In this document: piece by piece, positions 12,268 through 23,970 of the stretch
How the letters are laid out: each line of letters begins with the position of its first letter
Numbering within the stretch: position 1 is the first letter of the stretch
Assembly (NCBI GenBank): GCA_947359465.1
Contig: OX375873.1
Location: forward strand, 73,658,278-73,722,277
Length of the DNA stretch: 64,000 nucleotides
From: Metellina segmentata
Lineage: Eukaryota; Arthropoda; Arachnida; Araneae; Tetragnathidae
Direction of reading: 5' to 3'
The notes under the pieces: generated by a model
Seen by the model: the letters and a program-made list of their open reading frames with translations, nothing else
Databases searched by the model: none
Told to the model about the DNA's origin: nothing
Position numbers and translations under genes: made by a program

Positions 12268-12611
12268 GTCATATGCAAATTTCCTCCGTGCGCCCCGAAC
12301 TTGGTTTTGTTGGCCGTTCGCAGAGCTGTTTTTGTGCGTTCATAACGCGTCTGTTTTTTGTGATACACTTACCGTTCCAACGCTCTTTAGGGTTTTCGCA
12401 TGCGCTGAGCATTTTGAGACGGGAAAAAGTGGGCGTTGCCACTCAAAATGTTCGAGTTTCTCTACCTATAACCGTAACCGTCAGTGCCACTTTGTTGTCG
12501 TTCACAGAACCATACCTCTGAATAACTATATCTGAAATCTCATCTCGATCGGTTGAACGGAACGGCCGCTAGAGGTCCATATATTGGCCAAGTTTCTTTA
12601 TGACCACCCTG
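12268..12611 (-). repeat. Right terminal inverted repeat of the mariner element
   Basis: Reverse complement of 7949-8292 with scattered substitutions and one small indel, ending CCACCCTG next to TA. The divergence between the ends shows that they have not been homogenised recently. Confidence 0.9.
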
Positions 12612-12646
12612 TATATATATACGCCATATATATATATATATATAAT

Positions 12647-13256
12647 TCTCTTACGTGGCACGCAAAAAAGACGTTATTTGTTATTGCGTTTTGGCAACAC
12701 TGTGCGATTGTTTGTTTACCATCACGAAGTCTCGCGCCTCAATTGAATTCATAGCGTAATCGGATGAAATTTTATTGAAAAAAATTAATTTTAGTCGAGC
12801 TGTTGTAGTTTGTAATAGAAATCAAAGAAAACGGGGTATATTTTCAGGGCCAACAATTGTAGTTCAACAATACGCTTGAACTTCAACTTTAGACAACAAA
12901 CTCAATGAAAAAGTGAGTGGCTCGAGTGCTGGGGAAATGTACACACAAACAACATGATGGGTATTCAATTTCCAAAGCAGCGATCACATTTCGAGTCAGA
13001 ATTTGCACAGTTTTCATTGGAATTCTGATTTCAGAGGCACTGTATATATCTTTTCTGCAAACAGCAAATTTAGATTAGAAAAAAAAAAAAAAAAAATTTT
13101 TAATATCATATTTTGTAAACAATCCCTTCTGCTAGGACACATGTCTTCATTGATGCGAGCGAAGCGAGCATAGGTTCGCGCAGCGAACCAGTGAGGATTG
13201 CAAAGCAATCCTCCGGGGGTTGGCGAGCACTAGCGAGCAGGGGGCTGGCCCCCTAG
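12647..13256 (+). mobile_element. Helitron family A, copy 1 (610 bp)
   Basis: It starts TCTCTTACGTGGCACGCAAA and ends with the GC-rich hairpin AGGGGGCTGGCCCCCT running into CTAG, followed by T. Upstream of the hairpin is the family signature GCGAGCGAAGCGAGCATAGG. No coding capacity, so non-autonomous rolling-circle type. It lies between TA-rich tracts. Confidence 0.87.
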
Positions 13257-13605
13257 TATATATATAATTCTCTTACGTTGCACCCAAAAAAGACGTTATT
13301 TGTTTAAGCGTTTTGGCAACATTGTATGATTGTTTGTTCACCACAAAGACTCGCGTCTCAATTGAATTTATCGCGTTATCGGATTAAATTTTATTAAAAA
13401 AATGAATTTTAGTCGAGCTGTTGCATTTAATAATAAAAATCAAAGAAAGCGGAAGATCTTTTGAGGGCCATTTAAAAAACTGTCCTTTTCAGGGCCAGCA
13501 ATTATAGTTCAACAAGACACTTGCACTACAACTTTCAACAACTAACTCAATAAAAATGTGAGGGTGGCTAGAGTGCTGGGTTACACACAAACAACATGGT
13601 AGGTA

Positions 13606-15756
13606 GGGGAAGACGGGGTACAATGAAACATTCCTTCTAAAACCAGTAAAATTTGTCACATAAAGTTGTAATTTATATATATGTTATGCAACTATATGTT
13701 CCAATTACTGATGTGATTTGAATTCATTCGCACTTCTACAAGATTATCAATAGATGATTATTGGTTTTTCCACATTGGAAGTAAGTTTCTTTACTAAAAG
13801 TAATTTTATTTCTTTTTCCTCGTTGTTATGTGTAATAATTATTTTTTCTACACATTGTTATCTTTGTGTTGTTGTCTTCATACCTCCAAAACCAAAATTT
13901 AAAAAAATAAATATTAGATGTTTGAAAAAAAATTTTATTTAGTAACCTCAGTACGGAATACAATGAAACACTTGTAGACGGGGTACAATGAAACATGTTT
14001 CATTGTGCCCCGGGTGAATGCATTTACTTGAAGTAATATATCACTGGTAAATATAATATCACTGATATAAAATAACATATTACTGGTTGTCACTAATATA
14101 AATAAAACACTTTTACTATGGACAACTTTACAACGCCAAATCAAAACAATAAGTTTGAAAACATGCAAAATAAAACTTTTTTTTCTTAAAAAAAAAGTAC
14201 AGATTTCAATAGTAAGATAGTTCTTTTATATTCAAAAACATTTAAAAATAGTTTATTTCATAGGCCTAAACTGCACTTACTACAGTTCACAATCTTCCTA
14301 AAGTTCTAAGTCAAAGGGGCCAAAAACAAATATGTCAATTAACTTCTAGTGAAAGGGGTGTTCTTGTTACTATGTGTGGATTTATTAATGCTTCTGGAAA
14401 TTCTATACCCCATTATTTAGTATTTCCTAGAGTAAATTTCAAGTTTTGCATGTTGAATGGAACTCCACCTGGGACTGCGGGTGATGCAACAATATCGGGA
14501 TGGATGGAGATATTTTTTTTAATGTTCTAACACATTTCCAGGAACATACATGCTGTTCGAAAGAAAATCCAGCTGTACTAATAATGGACAATCATTAATC
14601 ACATATTACGATTTCCAGTCTAAATTTTACGAAAGATAACGGAATTGTTGTTTTAACCCTGCCCCCACATATCAGTAACAAATTGCAGTCTTTAGACAAA
14701 ACTGTGTACAAGTCACTTAAAAATTATCTATGATATATATTTTTTGCTTGGCACTGCTTATTGTAAGTCTTTCACTCCACAAAATATTACAAAAGTTTTA
14801 AAATATTACAAAAATTATTCAGCGACTGGAATATGGCCTTTCAATAGAGAAATGTTTTGTGAAGAAGATTATTTGTGTCCGTCAGATAGGCCTAGTCCTA
14901 CTGAAAATTATTTCCATGGTCAGATAAATGAAACTGAAGACCAGACAGACAAAACCCAAGAATCAGAAGTGGTGGATCTTGCCATTTGTAGATCAGAATC
15001 ACCGACTGCAGGTTGTTCAGCAATTGTTCATACACCATGCACTAGCTCTAAACCTGTGAGGAAATACATTTCTCCTCAAGAGATAAAACTATACCCCAAG
15101 ACTGGTCCAAAAAAAGAAGTAAGAGTAGGAAAACATTAAAAAAAAAGAGTTTTGTTCTAACCACACCAGTAAAAAATGCTCTGGTTAAGCAATTAGAAAG
15201 TAAAAAGAGGAAAAAAAACTAAGAAGGTATTGTTTTCTAAACAAACTACCTCCTATAGGCTCTGAAGATGACGATGATCCAACTTATTTTTCAGCTCCAG
15301 CTGATCACCAAAGTACTGAGAATGAGATATCCACACATAACATGTGTGAAACAAGCAGTATCTGTATAAACTATTAGGTATGTTTTAATCAAGGAGGGTG
15401 AACTGAAACATAAGGAAATATATTCTGTTGGAGAAATCATAAATTTAAATGAAGTCGAATGTGACTAAAATAAAATATATAGGGTGAAAATTGTTTGCAT
15501 CATTTGGAGTGTTTCATTGTACCCCAGTAGGTGTTTCATTGTACCCCGGCATACGGGGTACAATGAAACACTGCGAGACATTTACTTTTTGTTATTTTTA
15601 AAGCATAAAGACATTGTTTAGAACTTAATAAAAAATTATTTTGATGGGGAAAATACAAGATTAAAAAATAGGCATTAATTATATTTTTGTGCATGCAAAA
15701 TTGTGGATAGGAAAAAATAATTAGTAAATTTTGTTTCATTGTACCCCGTCTTCCCC
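13606..15756 (+). mobile_element. Pogo/Tigger-type transposon nested in a Helitron (2.15 kb)
   Basis: Perfect 25-bp inverted ends begin GGGGAAGACGGGGTACAATG and are flanked by TA on both sides. Both flanks are Helitron family A sequence, so this insertion is the younger event. The terminal core GGGGTACAATGAAAC recurs inside: near 13961 (diverged), as an inverted pair at 13979-14011, and as a cluster of three at 15509-15572. A decayed transposase lies in the middle. Confidence 0.92.
14290..15138 (+). pseudogene. Pogo-type (DDE_1) transposase, broken
   Basis: Different frames give, in family order: SSERGVLVTMCGFINASGN, then IPHYLVFPRVNF, LNGTPPGTAGDATISGWM, and IMDNH with a stop codon where Glu is usual before SHIT. 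These are the core of the DDE_1 endonuclease. The open part at 14744-15136 gives NYSATGIWPFNREMF and EEDYLCPSDRPSP, the conserved end of the catalytic domain (TGI.PFN..vF..dDf). At least two stops and several shifts interrupt it. The N-terminal CENP-B-like DNA-binding region is not recognisable. Confidence 0.83.
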
Positions 15757-16102
15757 TATTCTATTTCCTAATCAGCGCTCACATTTCGAGACAAAATTTG
15801 CTCAAAGTTTTCATTTGAATTCTGATTCCAGAGGTACTGTATATATCTTTTCTAAAAAACAGCAAAACATTAAGACTTGAAAAATATTTTTTTTGAATAT
15901 CATATTTTGCAAACTATCCCTTCTGCTAGGACACATGTCTTCATTGATGCGAGCGAAGCGAGCATAGGTTCGCGCAGCGAAACAATCCTCCGCGGGTTGG
16001 CGATCGTTAGCGAGCAGGGGACGGGCCCCCTAGTTTGACAAATTTCCAATACGTTGAATGGATATGTGCGCATGGTAAGGAAAAAATCATTTTTATAAAA
16101 TA

Positions 16103-17727
16103 CTAGCAAAATACCCGACCTTACTCGGTTTGAATTGGTTTACTCTAAATTGAAGAGATAGTCAAAATGTATAATGACTTACGTTTTTTGTAGAATAAAA
16201 ATTTATTTGAATAACTTTCGTCGTCTTTATAATTTCTACAACTTACTTTGGAAACAAATCCTTACACATGCATATCCATTCATGTAATACATTTCACATA
16301 CATCGCACCCTTGCTGTATGACAAAGCTACAAAATGACGAAAGGTGACACTACAAAGGTTACTACTACAAACGAACGGACGAAAGGTTACTACTACAAAA
16401 GACGATTTGAGGGAGATTTGGAATTCCCTTTCTTAAGTTCTTTTCATGTTCAACTCAATTAATAAAAATTACGATTTACGGCGAGTGCTCTCGCACTCAT
16501 AGTCAACAAAACAATATTTTTTTACCTGTGGCACTCTTGCATCCGGAATGTGACATAGTGAAATCTTGTAATCTTCTCCTGTCATTATGACAACGAATTT
16601 TTTAATGTTTGAAAAGTTCCAGTTAGCGCATTTTTTAAACATTATTATTCTTTTAATAACGGCATATTCTTTCAATATTGGCATTACTCTAAAATAACGG
16701 CATTATTCTTTCAATAATGGCATAACTACACTTAAAATTTACTGAAATTTTATTCTGACTTACCTGCTAATTTTAAATCGAATACTTTGTGGTGGTGTTG
16801 CGTGTGATCAGAAGGAAAACACATTTATTAAAATAATAAATATTTAAAACAGAAAACAGCAAAATAAAACAAAATAAAATATGTCGGAAAAAAAATTTTC
16901 TAAAGATACTAATTTGTGATTCATTTTTATCTCTTGATCTCGCGCAGTTGCCACAACTTACATCTAAAATTGCACAAAATTTAGAAATGTGAAATTAATT
17001 CAGAGCGAAAGAAACAGAAAATATCACTGCCCGCACGAATCTTGTTCGTTCCCGTTCGTTGAAAAATATCGTCTGTCCCAAATATTCGGAAATCGTTTTC
17101 ATTGCGCAAAGAACAAAAATAAGACTCGAAATAAATGAAATATTATAGCTGAAATTCCATAAAAAAATAATTCTTTGAAGAATAATTACTTTTTTAGTAG
17201 TACTGGTAAAGCAATCGAAGTAATCGTAATATTCTATATACATTCCAATTTTTCCAAATCTACTAAATTGTGGTTGATTTAAGTATACTTACTCAGGTGT
17301 TTTAGCATGAAACTCAACTAAATATAACAACAAAGAAGTGTTTATTTTGCATTCACTAAACTAATAAGTAATGTATAAAATTAAACACATTGAAATCAAA
17401 TATCTGGAATAAAATTCATGTGATGCCTACACAAACACACAAACACAAAATCGAACATAGAACAGAAAGACGGACAGACAGACTTTCGCAACTAATTCCA
17501 CTTACTAAATGAAGATAAGTACTCACTGTATGCAAATTTCCATGAAAATATATTAAACCGTGTGGATGTGTATACAGACGTGTGGCACAACATACAGACA
17601 GACAAACATACAGACAGACACCAAACGCGAAAATGGCGAATTTGGCATCAGAAGGGTCCAAAACGGATAGAAAACTTGAAATGGGTCGAAAATATTCAAT
17701 GTACAAACAAACACTCCATTCTTATTT
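16103..17727 (-). mobile_element. Helitron family B, copy 2
   Basis: On the minus strand the end reads CCGAGTAAGGTCGGG, then TATTTTG and CTAG followed by T, a good Helitron 3' hairpin and terminus. The body is the same as copies 1 and 3. It runs to the TAAATAAGAATGGAGTG 5' segment at about 17727 and is followed at once by copy 3. No Rep or helicase coding. Confidence 0.8.
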
Positions 17728-17732
17728 ATATC

Positions 17733-19161
17733 ATTATACATAGTATAATGACTTACGTAGAATAAAATAATATTTTAACACCTTTCGTATTGTATTATGC
17801 ATATCCATATATGTAATACATTTTACATACATCGCACCCTTGCTGTAGGACAAACCTATAAAATGACGAAAGGCGACATTAATGTTACTACTAATAAAGA
17901 CGATTTTGACTGAAATTTGGAATTCCCTTAATTTCTTTTCATGTTCAACTCAAGTAATAAAAACGACGATTTACGTCTAGGGCTCTCGCGCTCATAGTCA
18001 ACAAAACAATATATTTTACATGTGGCACTCTTGCATCCGGCATGCGACAGTGTGGAATTTCGCAATCTTCTCCTGTCATTATGGCAAAGAATATTTTAAT
18101 GTTTGAAAAGTTCTAGTTCAGACTTTTTAAACATTATTATTCTTTCAATAACGGTATAATTCTTTCAATAATTTCATAGTTACACTTAAAAGGTGCTTTA
18201 TTCTGACTTATCTGCCACTTTAAGTGGAATATTTTGTGGTGGTGTTGCGTGTGATGAAAAAGAAACACAATTGATTAAAATAATAAATATTTAAAACAGA
18301 AAACAAAAGAAAACAGAAACATAAAACAATGTAAAAGATGTATGGAAAATTTTGTTCTAAAGATATTAATTTGTGATTCCTTTACATCTCTTAATATCGC
18401 AGTTGCCATTTACAACTAAAAAGTATACCAAATTTAGAAATGCGGAATTAATTCAGATCGAAAGAAACCTAAAATATCACTACACGCAATCAACGAATGC
18501 GAGTTTCGGTTTCATTCCCGTTCGTTGAAAACTATCGTCTGTACCAAATATTCGGAAATCCTTTACATTGCGCAAAGAACAAAAAAAAACTCGAAATAAA
18601 TGAAGTATCAAAGCTAAAATTCCATTTAAAAAAAATATTTAAAAAAAAATTATTGTTTTTTAGCAGTACTGGTAAAGCAAATGAAAGTAATCGTAATACT
18701 CAATATATATTCCAATTTTTCCCAAACTACCAAATTATGGTTGATTTAGGTATACTTACTCAGGTGTTTTAGCATGAAACTCATCTAAATATAACAATAA
18801 GAAAATGTTTAATATTGCATTCACTAAACTAATAGATAATGTATATGGCAATCAAATATCTGAAATAAAATTAATGTGATGCCTGCACAAACACAAAATC
18901 AAACATAAAACGGAAAGACGAACAGATAGACTTTTGTAACCACTTTCGCTCGCTAAATGAAGATAAGAACTCACTGTATGCAAATTTTCATGAAAATATA
19001 TTAAACCGTGTGGACGTGTATAGGGCACATACATACAGACAGACAGACACCAAACGTGAAGGAAGGGGATTTGGCATGAGTAGGGTCCAAAACGGATAGA
19101 AAACGAACTGGGTCAAAAATATTGAATGTACAAACAAACACTCCCTTCTTATTTATATAGA
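17733..19161 (-). mobile_element. Helitron family B, copy 3 (3' end missing)
   Basis: The minus-strand 5' end is well preserved: A then TCTATATAAATAAGAAGG at 19161. The interior matches copy 2 in order, but the sequence stops near 17733, short of the hairpin and CTAG. Its left edge touches the 5' end of copy 2, in the same orientation. Confidence 0.78.
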
Positions 19162-21008
19162 TATTTCGTGATGTTAAAAAGTGAAATTAATATGGTTTTT
19201 TAAATGTATCCGTGTAGTAAAATGTGTTGTACATTAAAATGTATGTTTCACATATTTAGTTAAATTAATTTCAATTTAATTTTATTTTTCCTTACTTCTG
19301 TTACAAATATTTTTAGAAATGAAATTACCGTTCAGGCAGATTTGTGAAAAGTAATTAATTTTGTCTGTGTGGCTCTTCGTCAATTGAAAATATTGTAAAA
19401 ATGGCTTATGTTTGTTGATTTAAAGTATAAAATGTTGTTAGCTAAGTGTATGTCACAAGTGATTTATACAATTATTTTGTATTTTCATTAAGGTGGTTGT
19501 TTAAATTTTATAAAAGCAGTTAAGAATAAAACATATTGTTTGAAAATTTGAAGCATTCTTCAATCTAAAATTATTAAATACAATAAAAATGTTGTTTCAT
19601 CAAATATTCAAGTGAAATAATAATTTTATCGATACACATATTTTGTGGGTTTTTTTAAACTTTATCCCCTTTTAAAAATGAAATTACACGTTCTCGATTT
19701 GTAATTCTGTTTACTACTATTCCAATTAATTCCAGACAGACACGACCTTTGAACTTTGTTTTAGAAACATAAATCCACACAAAATTTTAATACGTTTTAT
19801 ATTTATACAGTTAAAACATATTTATTAATTACATAAATCATACTAATTCCGTTAGACATTAATTATCCCTGTAACAAACGAAAAAGTACACTTTGATGTT
19901 TAAATTAAAAGCATTTCAAAAGTTCAATTAATTTACCTTTGACTTTACAATTCTTTCTAAATGAACATCAACATCTTCTTTAAACGCATTTGAAATAGCC
20001 CGTAGTAATTTAAAAAATAGATAATAATAGTTGTTCAATAGGAACAGTGAACAACCCTCAAATAAAATACGAACTAGACAAATCAATTTTCGAGACCTTT
20101 CCCTGGAAAATTCAACACTTTTCACATTTTCCTCTCTGCTGTTACTTCGGTCCGTTATTTTCGTTTCCCCCTACTGGCTCTCGAATTAAAAAATCTCCGC
20201 ACTTTTCAGCAGCATAAATAACAATAAGCCGATGAGAGTCGTTTTAAGAAAGCAAAGAGGGAAAAAAACTGAGTGGACCCCGGCGCTTTCATAAGAGAAT
20301 TACAGATGACATCTATGTTCCAGCATGAAAGGAAGCGAGAGAGAAGAGGAAAAAAGAGGGAAAATGAAAGCAGAGGGGAAACCATGAATCCCTCTCCGCT
20401 CGCAGATTCCTTTCAATAACATCTGTATCTTTAAGCTGTCTTTGACTCCTTCCCGAGTAGGAAGCCGGCTGCCATCCGCTGATAGCATTCACTTACAAAT
20501 AATACCGGAGATTTAGAAAAGGGCCGTGCTCTATAACTTCCATAATATCCTTTTGCTTGAAGGCCCAGATACTCTGGATGAGTGAATGGTTGGTGGAGAC
20601 TCTGGGTTTCATTCAACTGGACGAGGTTTTTCTTGCCTGGCAAGAAATAGTTTTTAATTTTAACTTAAATGCTTGTGGTGGGGACACATTCAGATCTATT
20701 GAGGTCATCGATGGTAAATTAATGAATACGATTCGGTGATGAAAGCTTACGGGTGTTCAAAGGAGTTTCAGAGTGAAAGTGGGATACGTAGTTTGAAGCT
20801 GAACACTGCGTTATAACAAATCTTTGGTTTTCTATAGTAGATTGATGATATAGAATAAAACATTCAATTTTTCACTAGAGCTTGGTATAAATTACTTATT
20901 TATGTCCAATATTATTAAAGACGCGTTCTCGTTTCTGGGGCCTCTTTAACCCGGTTGAAAGAATAACGGATTAGCAATCGGAGGATTGCGAATTCGTATA
21001 TGTAATAA
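19162..21008. other. Unrecognised non-coding DNA
   Basis: Mostly AT-rich. The stretch 20140-20740 is less AT-rich and more complex than its surroundings and has frames of 60-70 codons on both strands. I find no domain, paired splice sites or codon bias, so I do not call a gene; it may be an old repeat or a conserved non-coding element. Confidence 0.4.
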
Positions 21009-21038
21009 CTAGCAAAAATACCCGGCTTTGCTCGGGTT
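21009..21038 (-). mobile_element. Helitron 3' terminus (third type)
   Basis: Read on the minus strand: hairpin CCCGAGCAAAGCCGGG with a seven-base loop region, then TATTTTTG and CTAG followed by T. This is a textbook Helitron 3' end, related to family B at the terminus but with a different interior. The 5' end was not found, so the extent to the right is unknown. Confidence 0.7.
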
Positions 21039-21526
21039 GAATTAATAACATGTTGATTGAAAAGTCATCATCAATTCTTTTTCACAAAAGAATGTTAGCA
21101 TCATTTAAGCATACGGCAAAAAAAAATTTTATACCAATTTAACTTCTTCATCGCTCCTACAATTTAATTCGAACGTAAATTTGCATATATGTTGGATCCA
21201 ACCATATACACCATTTCATATTCGTCACACTTCTGCTGAAGTTGATTTTAAGTTTTCGAGTGACTACGAATATTCCCGTGCATTCAATTTCAGTAAAAAT
21301 GGCGAAATTTCGATGGATAGTCCTTGGAAGTAGAAAAGGTAATGGAAGTGCCTTTACTTTATATTGTTGAAGCCAAAACCATAACCACACCGACATCTTG
21401 GTGCTTTAAAAACATTGTGCTCGTGCATGTTAATCAACGTGGTTATACCGTTTTTGAATTTCCATGGTTTTTTATTGACGATTTTAACCAAATAATTAGC
21501 ACCATTTTCTTAGTTTTAATTTGAAT

Positions 21527-22313
21527 ATGACGTCTTGTGTCGCCTACGGGAGTACAAACCGAAATACAAAGAAGATCCCTGAAATATCGTTTCATTGGTA
21601 AGTTTAATTTCATCTATCTTTAGGCTGATAGCTTTTTGACCTGTAACTTCTAAGTGTCCAAGCAGCATTGTATTCAAAGTTATAAACTGCTTTTTAGGAA
21701 AGTTTAACTTTTATTTAATGAAAAAGTATTACAGTCAAATAAACAGTAGCGGTATTTTTAGTACATGGGTGAAAATATTACCTCTTGTTACATGATTTAG
21801 AATGAAACAGCCTTAGCTAACAGTTATAAAATTCGAATTATTAACACTATTTTTGGTTTTCTAAAACGCATTTTTTTGTTAGTTAAGTTGTTTTGCGTTG
21901 AGCAACTAAGTAACTGCTTGAATGCTATTGAAACCTTGGACTTTGAGCAACTTGTTAATGACTTTTTTAGAAGACAAGCAAATACTTAAAACATTGTAAC
22001 AATATGAAGTTTTTTTCAAAACTTCATATTTATTTTCATTATCAAAGTAAGTAATTGTAAAGAAGTTTGATTTAATGGTTTTTTAGATAAAATTAGTTTA
22101 TGTTTATAAATTTTTGTTTTAATAGTCCAAGATAAACAGTAAAACCTGCAATACAGTTAGGACTTGGGAAAAAATATGGTTAGACAGGTTTATCATTAGA
22201 CAATATCAATATACATAGGTTTCAATGCATCTATCAATTCATTGTATTTAACTAAAATAATTTCATTTCAGGTTTCCCAAAGACCCAAAACGTAGAGATG
22301 CATGAATAAGCAG
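21527..22313 (+). pseudogene. THAP zinc-finger domain fragment, two exons, broken
   Basis: Exon 1 (21527-21597) starts at ATG and gives TSCVAYGSTNRNTKKI then PEISFH, the start of a THAP domain (C..yGC.Nr......sFH.FP). It ends at a GTAAGT donor. The acceptor TTTCATTTCAG at 22271 restores the phase and yields FPKDPKRRDA, the expected continuation, then TGA where the family has Trp. The second zinc-ligand Cys of the CxxxxxC pair is Ser. THAP domains bind DNA and occur in host regulators and in P and Kolobok transposases. It is inside or beside a Helitron-type end, which suggests a captured gene piece. Confidence 0.65.
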
Positions 22314-22733
22314 TGTATAATCATAAAGCGGTGCATAATAAGAAGTAAAATACCACAAGAAAATAAATATTTGGAATGGATGATTGGGTCAAAAGTGTGT
22401 GTATTTTAATATATGCAGGAAATCTCAATAAAATAAATTTCAATGTTTAATTGTGGAACCAATTTAGATACAATTTATAAAAACAAGAATGAGGGATACA
22501 GAGTTTTCTGTTTCTTCATTGTAATTATATTATAGCGTATTCAATCAAAAAATTTAAAAGCAAACGGGGAAAAGGTAGTTAATTCTTTTTATATATCATA
22601 CTTAAATTATCATTTAAAAAACAAAATATTGCCAAAATTAGAAACATTTAATTTATTTAGCATCGCTCAGTTGCAAAATGAATGAACACCATCTCAATAT
22701 GAAAAATACGCGCCTCATAAAAGGTTTTTAACA

Positions 22734-22756
22734 GCGCATGCGCGGCCGCCATCTTG
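22734..22756. promoter_or_regulatory. Promoter-like NRF1 plus YY1 site pair
   Basis: The palindrome GCGCATGCGC (22734-22743) matches the NRF1 consensus and is followed one base later by GCCGCCATCTTG (22745-22756), a YY1-type site. This is an isolated GC-rich spot in AT-rich DNA. No gene start can be tied to it. Inference only. Confidence 0.35.
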
Positions 22757-23970
22757 TTGCTACTTGACTATGGATTACAGCTTTCAATAACACCCATGAA
22801 ACACGAAAAACAAATGAAATTTAGTTTATCTTAACCGTCTTTCAATGAAAAGCTATATCAAAATTTTGAAATATATTTTGAATAACAAAGTATGACTATC
22901 AGTTTTAATTTAACGTAACCCATCTTATTAACAGTTATTTTTGAAATTTGTCATGTCATTTTAAAATAACAAATTACACACTTAAAAATATTTTGATTTG
23001 TAAATTTTATTTTTTTTTTTGCACCCTATTACCTATTCAACCAAAGATTTAAAGAAAGTTAGTGGAAATATACATCTACCACCACGAAAGTACCCAGGTC
23101 TAGTGATATTTTACAAGTAATAAATAAATAAAATCCAACTCCTAAATAATATTTCTGGAATAGGTAAAAAACCGAACACATAAGGCAAACAGAATCAAAA
23201 TTCCAATCCTTAAAAAAGGCAGAATTCTGAAAAAAAAATCTGTTCTAGCTTGTTTAATTTCGATTTCCTGAATATATTCTGAAGTAAAACAAATCGACAA
23301 AAAACTCGAACGATATTGATAAAGACAATGATTTATAAGCAAAAAAGAACACATATTTATAATACTTGGGAATCCTCAAATATGACCGCAACCATCTCGT
23401 TTTCAACTCAAATACCCAAAAAAAGAATTATAAATCAAATTAAAAATTTAAACATTAATTCTGAGGTTGCCAGATACCGAGTAGCAAAATTACGCTTTTA
23501 TGATCAATGAGTTTATCGTTTGGGCTTTTCGTGCTCCATTATAAAATTTAAGAAAATATGAAATTAAATGTTCTAAATATTCTTTCTTCATCAATCAAAT
23601 ATTTATAAATATGATTTTCATCATGGCAAAAATAAAAATTCAGTTCAAACATGAACATTATAATTTAATATGTTTTAAGAAAATTGTTTTTCGATCAACA
23701 CAGGTAAAGCAATCTGAGATGCTTACAGCAATCGTTTTATACTCAATGTTATTTGTATGGCGATTTCAAATTGCTTTTGGCTTAGGCCTTAGGTCAATTT
23801 TAGGCCTCTTAGGATTCGAATTTTTCAAAATCCTTTCTTAGTGCAACCCTACTATATAAGAAGAATCAAACTGCAAAATGTCAGCTTCCGAGGGCTTGTA
23901 GTTCTTGAGATACATTGATGAGTCAGTCAGTGAGTGAGTGGTATTTGAATTTTATATCTATATATATATT
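22757..23970. other. Non-coding DNA, possible unclassified repeat at the right end
   Basis: No supported gene. The stretch 23870-23945, with ACTGCAAAATGTCAGCTTCC and GAGTCAGTCAGTGAGTGAG, has the look of an invertebrate transposon end, but there is no second copy in the window to confirm it. Confidence 0.35.

Larger units (their letters stand above)
7949..12611 (+). mobile_element. Mariner-like (DD41D) element, 4.66 kb, carrying a nested hAT
   Basis: It begins CAGGGTGGTCATAAAG and ends CTTTATGACCACCCTG with TA on each side. The inverted ends are unusually long: 7949-8292 matches 12268-12611 in reverse with scattered differences. Removing the insertion at 8550-11290 and one target copy leaves about 1.9 kb with one transposase gene. 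The frames on either strand inside the two ends mirror each other and are repeat shadows. Confidence 0.92.
13269..16033 (+). mobile_element. Helitron family A, copy 2, split by a pogo element
   Basis: The 5' end TCTCTTACGTTGCACCC starts 12 bp after copy 1 ends. The element is interrupted at 13606-15756 and resumes at 15757 with the expected family sequence, ending GGACGGGCCCCCTAG then T. Without the insertion it is about 610 bp. The two copies in tandem suggest either a double insertion at a TA-rich site or a tandem copy of the rolling-circle type. Confidence 0.86.

Noticed and set aside
13141..13256. CpG island or ribosomal RNA piece
   Set aside because: The GC-rich GCGAGCGAAGCGAGC block is the 3' part of Helitron family A and recurs at 15950 and 24500.
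17416..17741. Cysteine-rich minus-strand frames resembling small secreted proteins
   Set aside because: They come from the CAGACAGACAGAC repeat of Helitron family B and recur, altered, in the other copies.
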